From Larus michahellis (taxonomy: Eukaryota; Chordata; Aves; Charadriiformes; Laridae), in contig NC_133907.1 in NCBI RefSeq assembly GCF_964199755.1, forward strand, positions 2,671,001 to 2,735,000: DNA of 64,000 nt, in the 5' to 3' direction. The first letter of the stretch is position 1. Each line of letters begins with the position of its first letter. Of the stretch, positions 1 through 13,556 are shown one piece after another. The notes under the pieces were generated by a model that worked only from the letters and a program-made list of their open reading frames with translations, had not been told where the DNA came from and did no database searches. Position numbers and translations under genes: made by a program.

Positions 1-211
1 GATGTTGTGGTCCTCTGAGGGCCAGGCTGCGTCCCCATCCATCCCCGTGGGTGATGCTTCCACAGCATCTGAGCCCTAATTCCCAAAGCTCCCTGATCCG
101 CACCCACGCCTCCTCCCTTCGGGTTATTTCAAACCAAACAGATCAAGGCGGCGTCACAAAGAAATGGAGCTCAGCCAGTTTTTAATGGAAAGACTTCTCG
201 TGTGTCCTTAC

Positions 212-278
212 CTTGGACCTCCTTCTCATGGATTTCCTTGAGCTTATTCAGGAACTCTGCAAAACTCTCCGTGGTCAT
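212..278 (-). CDS. RBBP8NL: RBBP8NL first coding exon (partial gene)
   Basis: This is the N-terminal coding exon of a CtIP/RBBP8-like protein. Read on the minus strand, an ATG at 278 opens 22 codons giving MTTESFAEFLNKLKEIHEKE followed by VQ. The exon ends at a strong splice donor (CCAAG|GTAAGG, GT at 211-210) in phase 1. The L-x-x-K-L-K-E-x-H-x-x-E-V-Q/L-G pattern is the start of the N-terminal coiled coil shared by RBBP8 (CtIP) and RBBP8NL; the MxESF start and the KEIHEKEV core resemble RBBP8NL more than RBBP8. In CtIP this region begins the oligomerisation coiled coil; RBBP8NL itself is poorly characterised. The remaining exons lie beyond the left edge. The sequence 3' of the donor, down to base 1, would be intron 1. 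The family call comes from remembered homologues, not from a search. Confidence 0.8.
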
Positions 279-430
279 GTTCGGGGCTGTGCCGCGCGCC
301 CGGCTGCCTCCGATGCGAGGGCGTCCTTTTCTTTCCAGTTATTCAGGTCTCAGTCTAAAACAGCAACAAGCAGTCTAATGATAAAAGAGAAGTTTCTTGT
401 GCGTGTGACGTTTTGCAAAGTCTTAGAAAC
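279..430 (-). promoter_or_regulatory. 5' leader / possible promoter of the RBBP8NL exon
   Basis: The sequence immediately upstream of the RBBP8NL ATG (minus strand) has a short dense CpG cluster (about 288-330) that could be 5' UTR or core promoter. Further upstream is a CRE-like TGACGT at 406-411. On the minus strand a pyrimidine-rich stretch ending in TTTTAG near 355 could instead be a splice acceptor, which would make the coding exon the second exon. The sequence does not settle which; no TATA box is evident at a standard distance. Confidence 0.25.
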
Positions 431-3400
431 AGGGCAAAGCCCAAATCTAAATCTGCTAAACCTCAGACACGCACAGAGCAGCAGGCTCAGCCGGGGAGGC
501 ATTTCCCAGCCCCCCTCAGCCCTGGGCTGCGGTCACAGGCAAAGCGGAGAGCGGTGGCTCGGAAAATGGGTGAACTGAAAGCCCAGCTGAAAAAATGAGG
601 CTTTTCCTCTGTTTTTTGAGCCATTTAAATTGCATTTCCCTGGGATGAGGCGGGGCAGGGCATCTTCTTGAGGAAGGGACGGCAGGGCTCATGTTGGGAC
701 CGCGTTGCTGGGGGCTGATGATGGGAGAACTCGCGGCAGCTTTGGTGCTCGAGCCTGATGGCCCCGTCTCCCACTGGGTCCCGGGATGCTCCCGTGCATC
801 CCTCCTCCCTCTGGCACCCCTCTACGGAGGCAACACGTACCGCTCGGCTGCCCCGCTCTCATCGCCCAGGCTCCCCGCGTGGCCTCGCTGGCTGCTGCCT
901 CTTTGAACCCTTGGGGGAGACCACAATCAGCGTTATTCACCCCATTTTACAGAGACCTGGAGAGGTGATGCGCAGAGCCGAGGCCCGCAGGAAGCCTGGT
1001 GGGTGCAGAGCCGGTGCGGGTACAGCACCCATGGGTTTGAACATAACCCCAGGGTGTGCTGGCTGCCCCCAGCCCCTCCGTACTGGGACCAGTGTCCCAG
1101 GTCCCGCCTCGGGCTCAGCTCTCTGCTCCAACCTGCCCCTGCCTCAGTTTCCCCATTGAGGTTATGAGGTTATTAATGGTCCATCATGCTGAGTGCCATC
1201 ACTTAGTGCTGGCAGTAGCGTTCAATAATCCCCAAGAACAGACAAAAAGTGCTCTGTTTTCTAAAAAAAACCCAAACCCTTGCTGTTTCCTTTTTTGGTT
1301 GAAAACACCCCCAAACAACAGGAGAGGTGGAGAGCAGCCCACGCCAGCCCCAGCTCAGTAACCTGGGAAAGGCAGGAGGTAAACAAACAGCCTGAAAGTA
1401 AGTAAGTGGCTGTTTTGTAAGGATTTTTGCCCTAATTTTAAGAATTTTGCCCTAATCTCATAAATTTTGAAATTACTACCAGGGATGGCAAGCGGAAACT
1501 TTGGTGATGAGAAAGCTCGTTACATCAGTGATGACCTCATTCCTCCCTGGCATGCTGTTGTTGGGATGAACTCTTTTCCTTTCCATCAGCCAAAGCCTCA
1601 GATCCCCCGAAACAGCGGTGGGACCAGGTCCCTCCTGGACCGTGGTGGTACCGGGGAGGAGCGTGTGTCTGAGCATCACCACAGAGCATCGCGGAGGGTC
1701 CCTCGGGGTTTGGGCAGGAGGGGCGCCCCACCTCCCTGTGCCCCCGAGCAGGTCAGCAAAGCCCTGCCTGCCCCAGGGTGTCCTCCGGGACCACCCAAAC
1801 CACGCTGGGAGAAGAGGGACTTCCACGTGGGGACACTCAGCATCATCACACGGGAGCTTCTCCCCTAAAAGTCACGCTGGGCTACTGAGTCACAGACAGC
1901 AATCCCCACCCCAACAAAGCACCTGGGCACTCAACCTTCAACCACGCAGAGGTGACCGGGGAGAAAATCTCCTCTCCATGGTTTGAAGGTGAAAAGCCGG
2001 GATGAGACCTGGGTTTTGCAGCCCTACAGCGGCACGGGGAGGTTTCCACCAGGCTCCGGCACGCTCCCAGCCCGGCTCCCTGCCTGTGCCTTTATCTGCA
2101 TGCAGAGCAGAGGTGTGCCGGCTTGCCTGCATATGCAAGATGTGGGCACGCAGAGCTGGAAGAAGAAACTTTCCCCTAAAGCGTCTGATTTTCAAAAGAA
2201 ATGAGGCACGCGCCAGTGAGCAGAAGCAGCGAGCTTGGCTTGCGTGCTCTCCTAGCACGCTTGGATCAGCCAGACAGCTTCCTCGCCTTCTGAGCAAACA
2301 AAGAGAGACCTCGCTGTCTGGAGAAACAATTGAAAAAAATAATATTCATTGCTCACACTTCCCTGGGCAGAGCCCACCCCCTTCCCAGGGCTGGGCGATT
2401 TCTCCCAGTAAGTAAAAGCCACTGGAGGCACGGCACGGCTTGTCACGGCTCGCACAGCTCGGGATCGGCCGCCGTGAAATGGGATTGGGAACTGATCTCT
2501 GCTGCTCAGCCCCAAGAGCCGTAGCTGAATAATGAGCCAGGGGGAATAATCCCGGGCTCAACTCCAAAAAAAAAAACCACCCCAAAACCCTGATGAAAAG
2601 ATGTTAAATGGGAAGCATTTCCCGGGGTCACTGAGCCCTGGATTCAGCTCTGCCCTGGGCATCTCCGCAGGGCTGCGGTTGGAGACCCACCACTGCCATC
2701 GCAGGGCTGACACCCCGAGTGCCGGCTTTGAAGTGCTCAGGCACCAGTTCCCAGTGCGTTCCCCAGTGCTGCAAACTGGGAAGGGGTTACAACTGGGAGC
2801 GGAGCCGGCGGTGGCTGTGTGGGCTCCCTACGATGCTTGCTGGTGCTGGATCAGCCCCTGCCCGCCCCCGCGGTGCCCTGTCCCCAGGGCTGGTGTCACC
2901 GAGGGCTGAGCATCACCCGGCATTTCAGGCCATGGGGCTCCAGCTGGGACGTCCCGGGAAGGTGACATCCAGGCTGGGGCTGGTGCCAGCAGCGTTTGGG
3001 GGAGGCAGGGCTGGGCTGGGCTGCGTTGGGAGGCAGAGGGCGCGGGGACAGCCCCGGTGCTCAGCGCCGGGTCCGGATCCTGCTGCCGTGACTCAGTGCT
3101 GCGGGCAGATCCTGGCAGATCAGGATTTGGGGCTGGGATGTGGGTGGCATCTTTGCCTTCCATGCGTGGCTGCGGTGCCAGCGGGGCTGGGGCTCACTCC
3201 TCATTTTCTTTTCCCCAGAGCCCCCAGGGTCGATCAATGGGAAAAGCTATTGCCATTTTTGCTGCTTTTTGAGACAGCAGCATCCGTCCCTGCCTGCAGA
3301 GGGGACTGCCACGCCGCGGCAAACCTGGCAAGGACTCCGAGTCTTCGTTCCGCACACACACAGTCATGGAGGTGTTGCACGAGCATCGCCCCCAGCGTAT

Positions 3401-6400
3401 CTGTACCCAGGATCCGGCCTTTTGCGGCAGTAGAGCAACCCCGCAGCCAGCCCAGGCTCCCCAAGGGCTTCGGCTTTGCTCCCTTCTCGCCCTGTGTGGA
3501 CTGCCCCAGGCATGAAGCCGCAGCCCCCCTCTCCTCCGCCCCGCTGGAGAGGATTTATTGAGGGGGATTTATTGATGAAGACCAGACCACAGAGTCCCTC
3601 AGTGTGGAGCTCTCTCCCTGAGACAGGGATTTCATTTACAGCCCTGAGCCCTTTCCAGAGCTGTCACTGTAATATACACCCGGCGGAGCCGGACGCGGCC
3701 CCCAGTGGGGCCGGGAGCAGCCCTTTGCCATGGCCAGGCATATTTCAAAGTGACGGGTGCCCTCTGCAAACAGAGCCCCAGTGTCGGGGACCGAAGGCAA
3801 ACTCCTCATCCAGCCCCTAAATCTGGCGGGTTTGGAGAGCCCAAGCCCAGGGCAGGGCGGTTGCTGATGGCCGTGGCTTTGCTCACCTGCTCTCTGCGTC
3901 CCCCGATGCTCGGCTCAGGGTGGGACACGGGCTCCGGGTCGGGGCACAGGGTCCCCAGCGCATCAGCTCTCACACGTGGGGCTGGGGCAGCCCCCGGCAT
4001 CGCCTGGGTACCGCTGGCATCACTCCTCCGGGCGGGATGCTCCAGACTGCGGCCACGGAAAAGAAAAGCATCAGGGAGGTTATTTCCTAGCCTGTGCCAG
4101 GGGACTCGGGAAGGGACGGCCTAGGACAGCCAGCTCTGACAGCACAGCCGTCCCCATCCCCTGGTGCCTGGCGGCTTCTGGCCTCTTGTCACCATCCCCG
4201 GTGCTGCCAGCCATGCTTACATCGAGCCATGGCACATCCCCACCTTCAGCACTGTTTCCTTTCAGAAGAAAAAGGCAGCTCATTAGCTAAATGAACATAA
4301 GTCGTTAAAAAAAAAAAATAAAAAAAAATGGCAGGAGACTGAAGTTCTGACACTGTCAGATCAGCGAAGCCATTTAATGGATTTACAACCACATATTTCC
4401 CCATCAGCAGCACTGGAGTTGTTCAGCTTGAGGCTGGATTGGTGTAGTATATACCTTTCGCTGGGCGATTGCCGGGCATCGCTGCTTTCACCAGCCAAAC
4501 TTTCTTTTTTTGGCCACACTACTATGTTCTTGCTCTAATTTTAGGATTATAAATTGAATTTATACGCAGAAAAGCTGCCTGATCACTCATGGAAAATCTG
4601 CAGTGCCAGGAGTATTTCGCAGGCCAGCGTGAAGCTGATCCGCTTTGCTGATATACCGAGCACTTGGCAGATCGGGGATGGGGTTTTTTTTTGGTGCGTG
4701 TTGGGGATTTTTTTCTTTTTTTTTTTTTTTTTTTGCTGGGCATTTACTTGTTTGTATGACTTAACATGGCACAGGCTGTCCTAAAATGGAGCCCAGCGCT
4801 TGCTCTCCTTGGATAGGGGCTGGCAGATTGCAAAACTACCCCCGACGGGTGAGACAGGAGGAACAGCTTTGGCTCTCGCCTGGCCGGGGAGGAGGAGAAG
4901 GTGCCTTCCTCCACCTCGCACAACCCGAAAATCCTCCCCGGAGCAGGGCAGCCGCTCGGTGCTGCTCCGCCAGCCCGGGGGCCGGTTTGCAGCGAGCCCT
5001 TGCTGCAGACACCCTGCCCCAGGGTCCCCTCGGCTGGCTCGGGACTGGGATCCCACCCGTGCGGAGCTGCAGCGGGGCCACGAGCGGGCCCTTTGGGTTC
5101 GCTGGGGACCAGCAAGAAGCAGCTAAAGAGGACCAGCAGCGCCGGGGAGCTGCTGCCCCTGCTCACATCCGTGCAGACCTGCCCCGTTGCAGGCAGGGGA
5201 GGACAAGAGCGAATCCTCCAAGACGACGCTCCAGCCTCAAGTCCCAACCTCTGCACCTACTGACTTCCACCCCACGAAGCGTGATGCCACGACACAGCAC
5301 AGCTCCAGCTACCACAAAACCGGCATCAGTTTTTCCCCTGCCACCCTGGCCCTTTGGGAGCAGCTTCTGCTTCTCTACCCGCCGTGGCAATCGCCAAAGC
5401 AACGGTGGTGGGGGGGTTTCTTCCATTACCTTAGTTCTGCTTGAGACCCCCCCGAGGTGGTGGGTGTCTTTGCTGCCCTGGTGTTGCAGGATCCCTAAAG
5501 CAGGAGAAGTTGGTCCTCAGCAATAGCCGAACGTACCCACGAAGCGGAGTTTGGCTTTTATGCAGTGGGGTGAGCAGTTAATGGGTTTGCTCTTGCACTG
5601 TCCTCAGCTGGGAGGAAGGCTTTGTCCCATGTATTCCTCCCAGTTCCTTCCACAAACAGCTCCCTGCTGCTTTGCTGAGGTTTAGAAGTAAATATTTGTC
5701 CTGCTCCTGGCAGGGGACACACTTGCATTCGGACCCGCTGGCCGTGCTGCGATGCTCCCTTGACTGTGGTGGGCTTTGGCCTGATCCACCCGCGCGGAGA
5801 TTTGGGAAACGATTAAAAGCAGGCACTTATCTGCCTGTGCATCTCGGGGTAACCACAGCTTCTATAAACATTACTTAATTAACACCTCAAAATGCTCTGG
5901 GAAGCGGGTAATGAAGCATTATCGCATTTTTCAGGTCTTTTAATTGAGAAGCGGTGAGGCTCGGGGAATAGCTCAGGGCCCTGTTGGGAGCGGAGGCGCA
6001 GGGTCACCGCCTCCACCCGGCCCGGCTGACACGCGCCCGCTGCCTCCCCCGGCCCCTGAGCCCTCGGCTGGGGAAAACGGGCAGTAAATACCCCGGAAGC
6101 TCTGGTAGACGGCGGTCTCACCCCACGCTCCCCTTCTGATCCCGTTATGCTGTGCACGGTGCCTGGAGAGCACCTCTGTCTCGCCGTCTCCTCCTCCATG
6201 GCAGAAGACCTCGGCAGCAGCACGTCTCGGAGCCCACGCTGCTCCTGGTGGATGGGGAATCCATCACTCCTGGTCCTGCATGGGCAAGCAGGTCTCGTGT
6301 CGGGTAAGGGGCGTGAAAATCCGTCGCAACCAAGCTCACAAACTGGCACCCCTGCTCCTGCTGTGTCAGGGTGTGTGCGGGCATCCCGAGTCCGTCTGAT

Positions 6401-6733
6401 GGCCACGCGAATGAGAAGAATGAATCTCTCTCCCCCGGATATGGCGCAGGTAATGAAGTCCTTAACTGAATCAGCTTTTCTCTTCAGCGCTATTTAAAAC
6501 AAGGGGTTGTGTGCTAGGAGGATTCAGTCCTGCAAAACCATCCTGGGTGCTTTGCTCCCACCGGTCGGACCAGGTCAACTGGATGGGGGTGAGACGGCCT
6601 GTGGGACTTCTCCTCCCTGGGAGCTCACGGGGCCTCGGGGTGCTGGGTCTGGCCCTGGCCCCGTGGCTGGGGCATTTTAAAGCCACTGGTGGTCCAGGTC
6701 CAAAAGTTTGAACCAGGTGGCTGGGACCCCCTG
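431..6733. other. Intergenic, GC-rich, no gene seen
   Basis: This is GC-rich sequence with many short open frames on both strands, none with a recognisable domain, consistent codon bias or paired splice signals. Local features are an A-rich run near 4307-4328 and a T tract with one C interruption at 4708-4734. No CR1 tail is visible. If RBBP8NL is called correctly this is its upstream flank. Confidence 0.6.
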
Positions 6734-6872
6734 CTGATGGGGATGCCCCGAGACGCCCTGCCAATGGGAATGCCCTACTGCCCCAGGAGCCCCGCTGATG
6801 GGGATGCCCTAGGACCCCCTGCCGATGGGAATGCCCTACTGCCCCAGGACTCCCGCTGATGGGGATGCCCCA
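6734..6872. repeat. 61-bp tandem repeat, about 2.3 copies
   Basis: Two full units of exactly 61 bp (6734-6794 and 6795-6855) and a partial third (6856-6872) each begin CTGATGGGGATGCCC. The two full units differ at only a few positions. Each unit contains an internal half-copy (AATGGGAATGCCC after about 29 bases), so the unit probably arose from an older ~30-bp duplication. It has no coding meaning that I can see. Confidence 0.9.
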
Positions 6873-9800
6873 GCTTGCAGAGGGCTGGGAGACCACTTCA
6901 GGCTTTTATCCACTGATGTAAGGCTAATGCCTCGGTGGACAGTAAATATTTCTCTTTTTCAGTAGCAGGAGCTGCAGGAAAGGCTCCGCATGAGGAGTCC
7001 TGAGGCAACATTGCTGTGTTTGCTCTTATTCTGCCAAACAAGGTCCCCACGCACCAAAGGACACCTGTGTGGGACAGAGTGCCCTTGGCCATGCGTGGCT
7101 GCGAGCTGCTGGGACCATGGTGGCTCCTGGTTTGGGGCAAGGGGAAGTTGTGGGGCTGCAAGGCGCTCTTTCATTCACGGGGATCTGTTCCACCTGAGCT
7201 GTACTTGCTGCTCGGGTCTCGGGCAAGACCTCCTGCTTTGGATTTCCCCGTACACCCCACGCGGCTCTTCCAAAGTCATGACAGAACACATCTCCGGATG
7301 CTGCCTCTCTGCTCTCAAGGCTCCTTTTGGGGATGGCAATTTGAGCAATGACAGGGTTTCAGGTGTCATACAGCTGGGACCTCCTGAGGTCGAGTGGGGC
7401 AGCCTCTTCCCAGCCTCAGCATCTGCTCCTGACGAGGTTTGGGAGCCAGGTTCCCATTGCCAAGGTGGTACAGGAACGTGCTCATGGTGTTGGGCTGCTG
7501 GAACAGATGAGCTGCCTCCAAAAGCCTTGGAGAAACTTTGAGGAAAGATGCCAAGGACTAATTCCACCACATCTTTGTTCTTTGGGAATTCCTACAGCTC
7601 GTGTCGAAACAGGTGGTAGGTGTCTCTTGCCCCCCGGCTTCTGGGGAGGGAAAGTGCCCGATGCCTCTAATTTGGAAGAAAAGCCCACGCAGCGTGGCTT
7701 TGCCTTGCTGGCAGCCAAACATCAGTCCAGCCAGCTGCAGGCGCGTCTGCCGAGCAGAGCTGGTCCCCTCCTGAGCGCAGCCCCTCACACACCACGTATC
7801 TGCAGGTTTAGCCGGGACACGGGCACCCTCTCACCGCTCCCGAGCTGATCGAGGGCAAAGCTCAGTGAGAGGTGCCGTATTTGGGAATTATCTACTTCTT
7901 CGACAGGCTTGACGGGACCATGCTTCCCTACCTTGCTGGGCAGAGCCCTGCCGGCTTCTGATCCAGATCAAGCGGTGACTTGATCCTCTCGAGCAGCTCT
8001 GCCCCACTGCAGCGTCATGGACGGGTCCTCTCTCACCAGCTCAGCCCCAGACTGTGCCATCCAACAAGTGGGACAGCCACAGCCAGGCATTTTTATGGGC
8101 TGAGGCATCTCTGCTTGTCCCAAATGCTTGGTGACACATTGGTGTTGGGGACACCTGGCTGCCTGGGCTGGGTTTTGAATCGATACTGTGCATCGGTGTC
8201 CCGTGTCCTCCAGTGAAGCTATGGGACGATCTGTGGTCATCTCCCCTGTGAGAGCTTTCAGGGCTTTCCCCATCAGGGGACTGTCCCAGAAACAGGGGAC
8301 AAGGACCAGGCGATGGGCACAGTCCAACCCACAGCAACCAAATCCCCATGTGGGGAAGCAGCGTGTGCAGACACAGCCTCCCCCCAGCAGCAATCCCACC
8401 ACTGCGTCCTTCCACCTGGATCTAAAGTAGGGAAGAGGGATGACAGCCCCCTGTAGCATCACACCTCGTGCCTGGGGCAAGCTCCACACTGAATATTTGC
8501 ACTGCCCACAGGAGCGTATCTGCACGCCCCGGGGGGGCACCAGCGGGATGTCCCATGGGGAATGCAATGGGGACGGAGGGTCGGAGGGTGGGGGGGAACA
8601 GGGGGCCACCTTACCCAGCTAGTGAGGGTCACCGCAACCCGGCTCCCAGCTGCCACAGAGGGAAAAAGGGAGAAGATTTCTATTTAGCCCTGACAAGAGA
8701 CATAGGGTCCATTTAGGGTGGGAAACTGGGGGTGGGAAGGGAGCCCCATCACCCCGTTGGAAGTAATTTACTGCTGAGCATGCGCATGGCTTGGCGCAGG
8801 CCAGCGCTGCACGAGATGCTGCATGTGTGAAAGGGGGTGATGCCCCCCCGGTGCCGGGCACTGACTGGCACCGCTGCCGCGTGCTCCTGCGCTTCATCCC
8901 AATGTGGCCACGGCCCCGGCTCCGCTCGCACCGGGGCTGTCACCCAGCCCGCATATTTGCTCAGAGAAAACTCTGATATTTGCTGCCTCCCCTCCCCGCT
9001 CCCCAAATGCAAACGTGACCCGGCTCCCGGGGCACACAAACCCTGACACCCACAAACTGCTCTCACCCTCGTGCAGCTATTTCACTTCTCCCGAGCTAGA
9101 GCTGGATGCCATTTCTTCGCCTTTCAGATTCCAGCGATATTTCATTGCCTTCCATGCTCAAAATGCCAGAGGAAAAGTTTTTATGAGAGGAGGAGGGGAG
9201 AGCCCCAGGGCCCCGGCTGGGCAGTGGCCGCACGCCCCAGGCTGGCCCCGCTCCCTGCCGACCCCCCCGCGCAGGCAGAGCCCCCACTTTGCAACAAGCC
9301 ATCGACTCCCCAGCTGCTAGAAAAAAAAATAATCCAGATTTCCTCCATCAACTCCGAGAGGGCACAGGAAAGCGAGCAAAGCCCTGACACGCCAGCCTCT
9401 GCCCATCCGATGGGAGCTGGGGCAGGCTCCGGCTGCCGGCACCGAGTGACAGGTCTCCCCGACGCGCTGCTGCCTGGATTTTGGGCAGTTCTCCACGCGC
9501 AGCTCAAGCCAGCTCCCTTCCCGGCTACACAACACTGCCCAGGATGCCAGGGGACGGAAAAAAACCAGCGCAGGCACAATACTCACACTGGGGGCTGTCT
9601 CCGCGTCCCTCCCTCGGCTCCTCCGGCTCAGAGAAGCTGTGATCGGGAGACGGTCATCTGGGGCAGGGAGACAGGAGTGAGCCGTGTGGGTGAACTCACG
9701 CAGACAAAAAAAGCCATAATTTTTTCTTTGCGGTCCGACTGGCTCTACCGGTTGGCGTTTCTTTGCCCCAGCAGCAGAAAGGAGGCTCAGCTTAACTAAA

Positions 9801-12800
9801 GCCGCCCAACAGGTTCTGCTATAATACAAAAAAAGCGGCAAGACCAGTATGGCGTGAACCCAGATAGAGATTTGATTGTTTTCCCATAATTACAGTTCAA
9901 CCTGTGCTGTTGGTTGAAGTCAATCACATTAGCAAACAGACCCATTTAAATAATTCACCCACCATTAAGATGGGAATTTTTTCGTTTTATATAACTTGGC
10001 TCTTTCTGAGAGGAAGAGGAAAAAGAAAAATCGAATGTGACAGCAGCGGCTTCCTGCTGAACTGGAGCAGCACGGCCCAGGGCACACAACAGCCCCCAGC
10101 CCGAACAGCAGGAGAGGGGAAAGAACGCGCCGAAATCAACACAAATGGCTACTTGCAAGTGCAGGATGGAAGCCCCTGGTCCTGGACTGTCTCTTGGGGG
10201 CATTTTGCAGCGAGGGGGATGCTCTGGGGACCGGGGGAGAAGGCTGGGTGCCGATCCTGGCCGGCAGCCCTGGCTCAGCCCAGGTTGTTGCCTCCTGGCT
10301 CCAGCTGCTGACACAAGCAGCATCCACCCGAATCGTGGGCTGGTGGAGCCGAAGGCAACGTGGACACACGCGTCCTGAGCCTTTGAAGTGCAGCTCTTTC
10401 AGCATCCCCCGGGAAAAGGCTGGCTCGGATTCCCCTGCCCAGGTTGGGCAGGGACAGCCTTCCCCTGCATCGCTGCGGACGGCGGCACGCAGGGGCCGTG
10501 AGAGCAGGAGGTGCATCCGCTCACCATCAGCACGGCATCAATAGAAAGCAATAAAAAGTTGTTGCCCCCATATCTGAGACCCAGACAGTGAGTCCTGCTT
10601 GGCCAAGAGCTGCCCGGCGAGCGCAGGGGCCGGCTGCGCTGGTGTAGCCGCCTCCGAGCGCAGCTCCACGCTCGGGAGGGACGCATCCGTGTTGCTTAAC
10701 AGGACACGTAAGCTGGGGAGGGTGGATTCCCTGGGATATTTCCAGGGCCGGTGGATAGGGAGAGCTCCTGTGGAAGGGGATTTGGAGCATCAGGGCTGAG
10801 CTCCTCCTCCGAGTCATCCTCCGGGGCAGCAAATGTGCATCCCCAGAGCTCAGTCCGCAGCCACCAGCTCAGACCCTCCGCTGGTGGAAAGTCATATCCA
10901 CCCACCGGCAGCAACAGCACCACGCTGATTTGCACCCCAGCTGCTGAGCTGGCTCCTGAAGAAAGCCCAGCACGGCACTGAGCATCCTTGGCAGCGTTTC
11001 CCCGCAGCAATCGCATCGCCCATCTGTGGCTCTGCTGCCAAACGGGTGGCTTTGGGCTTTGCTGCCTGCGCAGGGACAGGTCGGGCCGGCGGGGAGCAGC
11101 CGGGGCTCCCAGGAACGCGGCTGCACGCCCACGCTATGGAAATGGGCGGCAAGTAAACAAGCAGCCGCTCGGTGAGCCGTGGTCCTCGGCAGACCTGTAG
11201 GGACTGTTTGGTGGTTGCTCTACGTGCATGAAATTCCTGACTCGTTCCTCTGCAAGAGGGACATAGCGCCGGGCCAAGGGGGTTATTTTCTATCCGAGGC
11301 TTCTCACGAGCCATCTGCAACGGGCAGAGGGAAGCTCTTGGCCTCTTTATTCCCTTTCTCGTTCCTTTTGGGCTTTTTGTTTGACTGAGGGATATGGCAA
11401 TTAGTGATTGATTACTCGATATGGGCTGGTACCTCAGGCTGGTGTTTGCGGTGGTGGAATTAATGTCAACCACACGGCAGAGAGATCCTTGCTCAGCCCA
11501 GCCCGGTGACACCACGGGAGCGGCCGTGCGTAACAGGGAGGTACGGAGCTGGGGAGATAACCTGCAGCAGCCAGACCGCCCCGCGGCCGCGGCGGAACAC
11601 GCAGCACGAGCCATGGGGGCACCACCACCATCTCACGCCTGCCTCCAACGGCTCAGCGATGGCTCTATCTGCAGCATCTCCCACTGGGGCTTTGGGAAGG
11701 GAAGCACTGAAAGGAGGGTTTAGTGGTAGCGGCTGCTTGTGGGGAGCGAGGAGGCTCGAGGCAGGAGGAGGTTGTGCATCCTGGGAGGGTTGTGCTGGCG
11801 CACGAGAAGGCAGGATGGACACTTCTGGGAAGCAGAAAGGGATGCACTCAGAAATAATCTCCACCTTGTCTTGCCGGTGTCTTTTGGAGTTCACGCAGAC
11901 TGCTCACAGGAACCCAGATTCCAAAGACTGCTCTGCTTCCAGGCTGAAAAGCCAGAAGATCTGGACAGGACATCAGTTTCTTTACAACTGGGAACTTAAA
12001 AAAATAATTTCCAGCCCTTTTTCTAGGAGAAAAAAAAAAATGAATCTTCTAAGCAAAGAAACACAAACCCACTAACGCAACCTGGAGGTATCTGATGAAG
12101 ACTGAGCCAGATGGCTGCAACTGGAAAAGCAGGGAGAGAGGAGAGCGTCACTGCACGGGCAGGCGGGGAAGCTCCGCAGCACTGGGGCTGCGACGGGCGG
12201 CGTGGGAGCAGGGGCCGTCAGGTAATTGTATCTGGGAAAAAGCAATCCCGTTCCGAGCCAGAGCTGTCAGAGGCTGCTGCCAAACCACATCAGCTGTAGA
12301 AGAGGATGATCACCAGCTGGACTCCGGGCAGAAATCCCTCCACAGTCACCATGGGCACGTGCTGCCAGGAAAGTGCCGTGAAACTGTAGAAAACCTGAAG
12401 GAGGGTATTTGCCAGGGTGGGCGTCCAGAGCAGACTCCAGGCATTCGACTGAATGTATACTTTAAAAAAAATTAATATAGGTCCTCCCCTGAATTCATTC
12501 TTTCTGTAAGTTCAGGCACGTTTTTCCCTTCGCGAGCCCACTTCTCGCCCTGCCAAATTCCAGCTGTTACCGTTGCTGCGTGAGACAAGAAGGACCTTCA
12601 ATAGGTTTCAACCTATTTGCTGGATGGAAAGGACACGGCCGAGATCCCAGAGGGAGCCCTGCCTTCCCAAGACAGGCAGCCCAGCTGCAGGGAGTCACCC
12701 TCGGGCAGCTGCCTGCTCCATGGGAGCCATCCTCATCCTCCGCCACAACCTATCTGAGCCAGGGCCCAAACAGCCGTTATTCCCAAAGCTGGTTGTTTGC

Positions 12801-13200
12801 CTGTAGCTTTGAAGTCTAAATAGGAGCCAAAGTGGGGGAAAACCTCCCTCTCTTGCTACCAAAGAAAGCAACTCGTAATTTGCCCACCACCTTTTTGTAC
12901 CAGAGAGCTTGATAACGCTTTAGAGAAGAGCAAGGTAACCAGTCTGAGAGCATCAGCTCAATACATTTAACAGGGAAACTGTTTTGATGGTGAGAAAACC
13001 CATTCCCTGAGTTGATTCATACCCAGAATCAGAGGAAAAACATGAGTTAGGCTTTCAGGGAAAAATAGGTGCCACAAATAACATCCATGATGGATGTAGG
13101 TTATCCTTCATTCCACAGATTTCCAAAGAATGGGAAAAGTTCCTGTTTTATGGAAGAACTCCACGAAAGCACAAACTTGTTGCCACAGAAGGGGCCACTG
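6873..13200. other. Intergenic, no gene seen
   Basis: The sequence is moderately to strongly GC-rich, with chance ORFs in every frame and no recognisable protein, RNA gene or interspersed repeat. From about 12850 to 13100 it becomes AT-richer and less repetitive, with a TTGATAACG GATA-type site near 12908-12916. That could reflect a regulatory element, but there is no way to test conservation from one sequence. Confidence 0.5.
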
Positions 13201-13556
13201 TTGACAGCTAAAGACACCCAGTGACTACAAGGAGGGGTCCGGGTCCTCCCCACGGGCTGGGCTGCAGTACCTGAGTGAGGAGCAGGGCAGAGCAGGAGAT
13301 CACAAGCAGGTTCATCCAAGAGCCCAGGTCACCAGGTGAGTTGATTGACATGGTCAAGGACCGGAGACCAGCACCCTGCACCACCGCTGGGCCAGGGACT
13401 GACAGCCCCACGCTGGGCTGAAATGGGCTCCTGGGCCAGGGGTGTGGGTGGAGGCCCCAGGTGAGGCTGTTCAGGGCTGTTAAAGCCAATTAGTGCCCTC
13501 AGGGCCCTGGCAAAAGCATCCCCACATCATCAGCAATCATTTATGGACACGAGGAA

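Noticed and set aside
2719..3561. 280-codon plus ORF
   Set aside because: It has Ala/Pro/Gly/Arg-rich composition typical of GC-rich noncoding DNA, with no domain, splice structure or plausible start context.
4522..4743. Lys-rich minus ORF
   Set aside because: It starts inside the 4708-4734 homopolymer tract; the Lys run is an artefact of poly(T) on plus.
13260..13334. Plus-strand exon with perfect donor CAG|GTGAGT at 13335
   Set aside because: It overlaps antisense to another equally weak candidate, has only one modest acceptor (GGCTGCAG) and no partner exon; chance is the simpler explanation.
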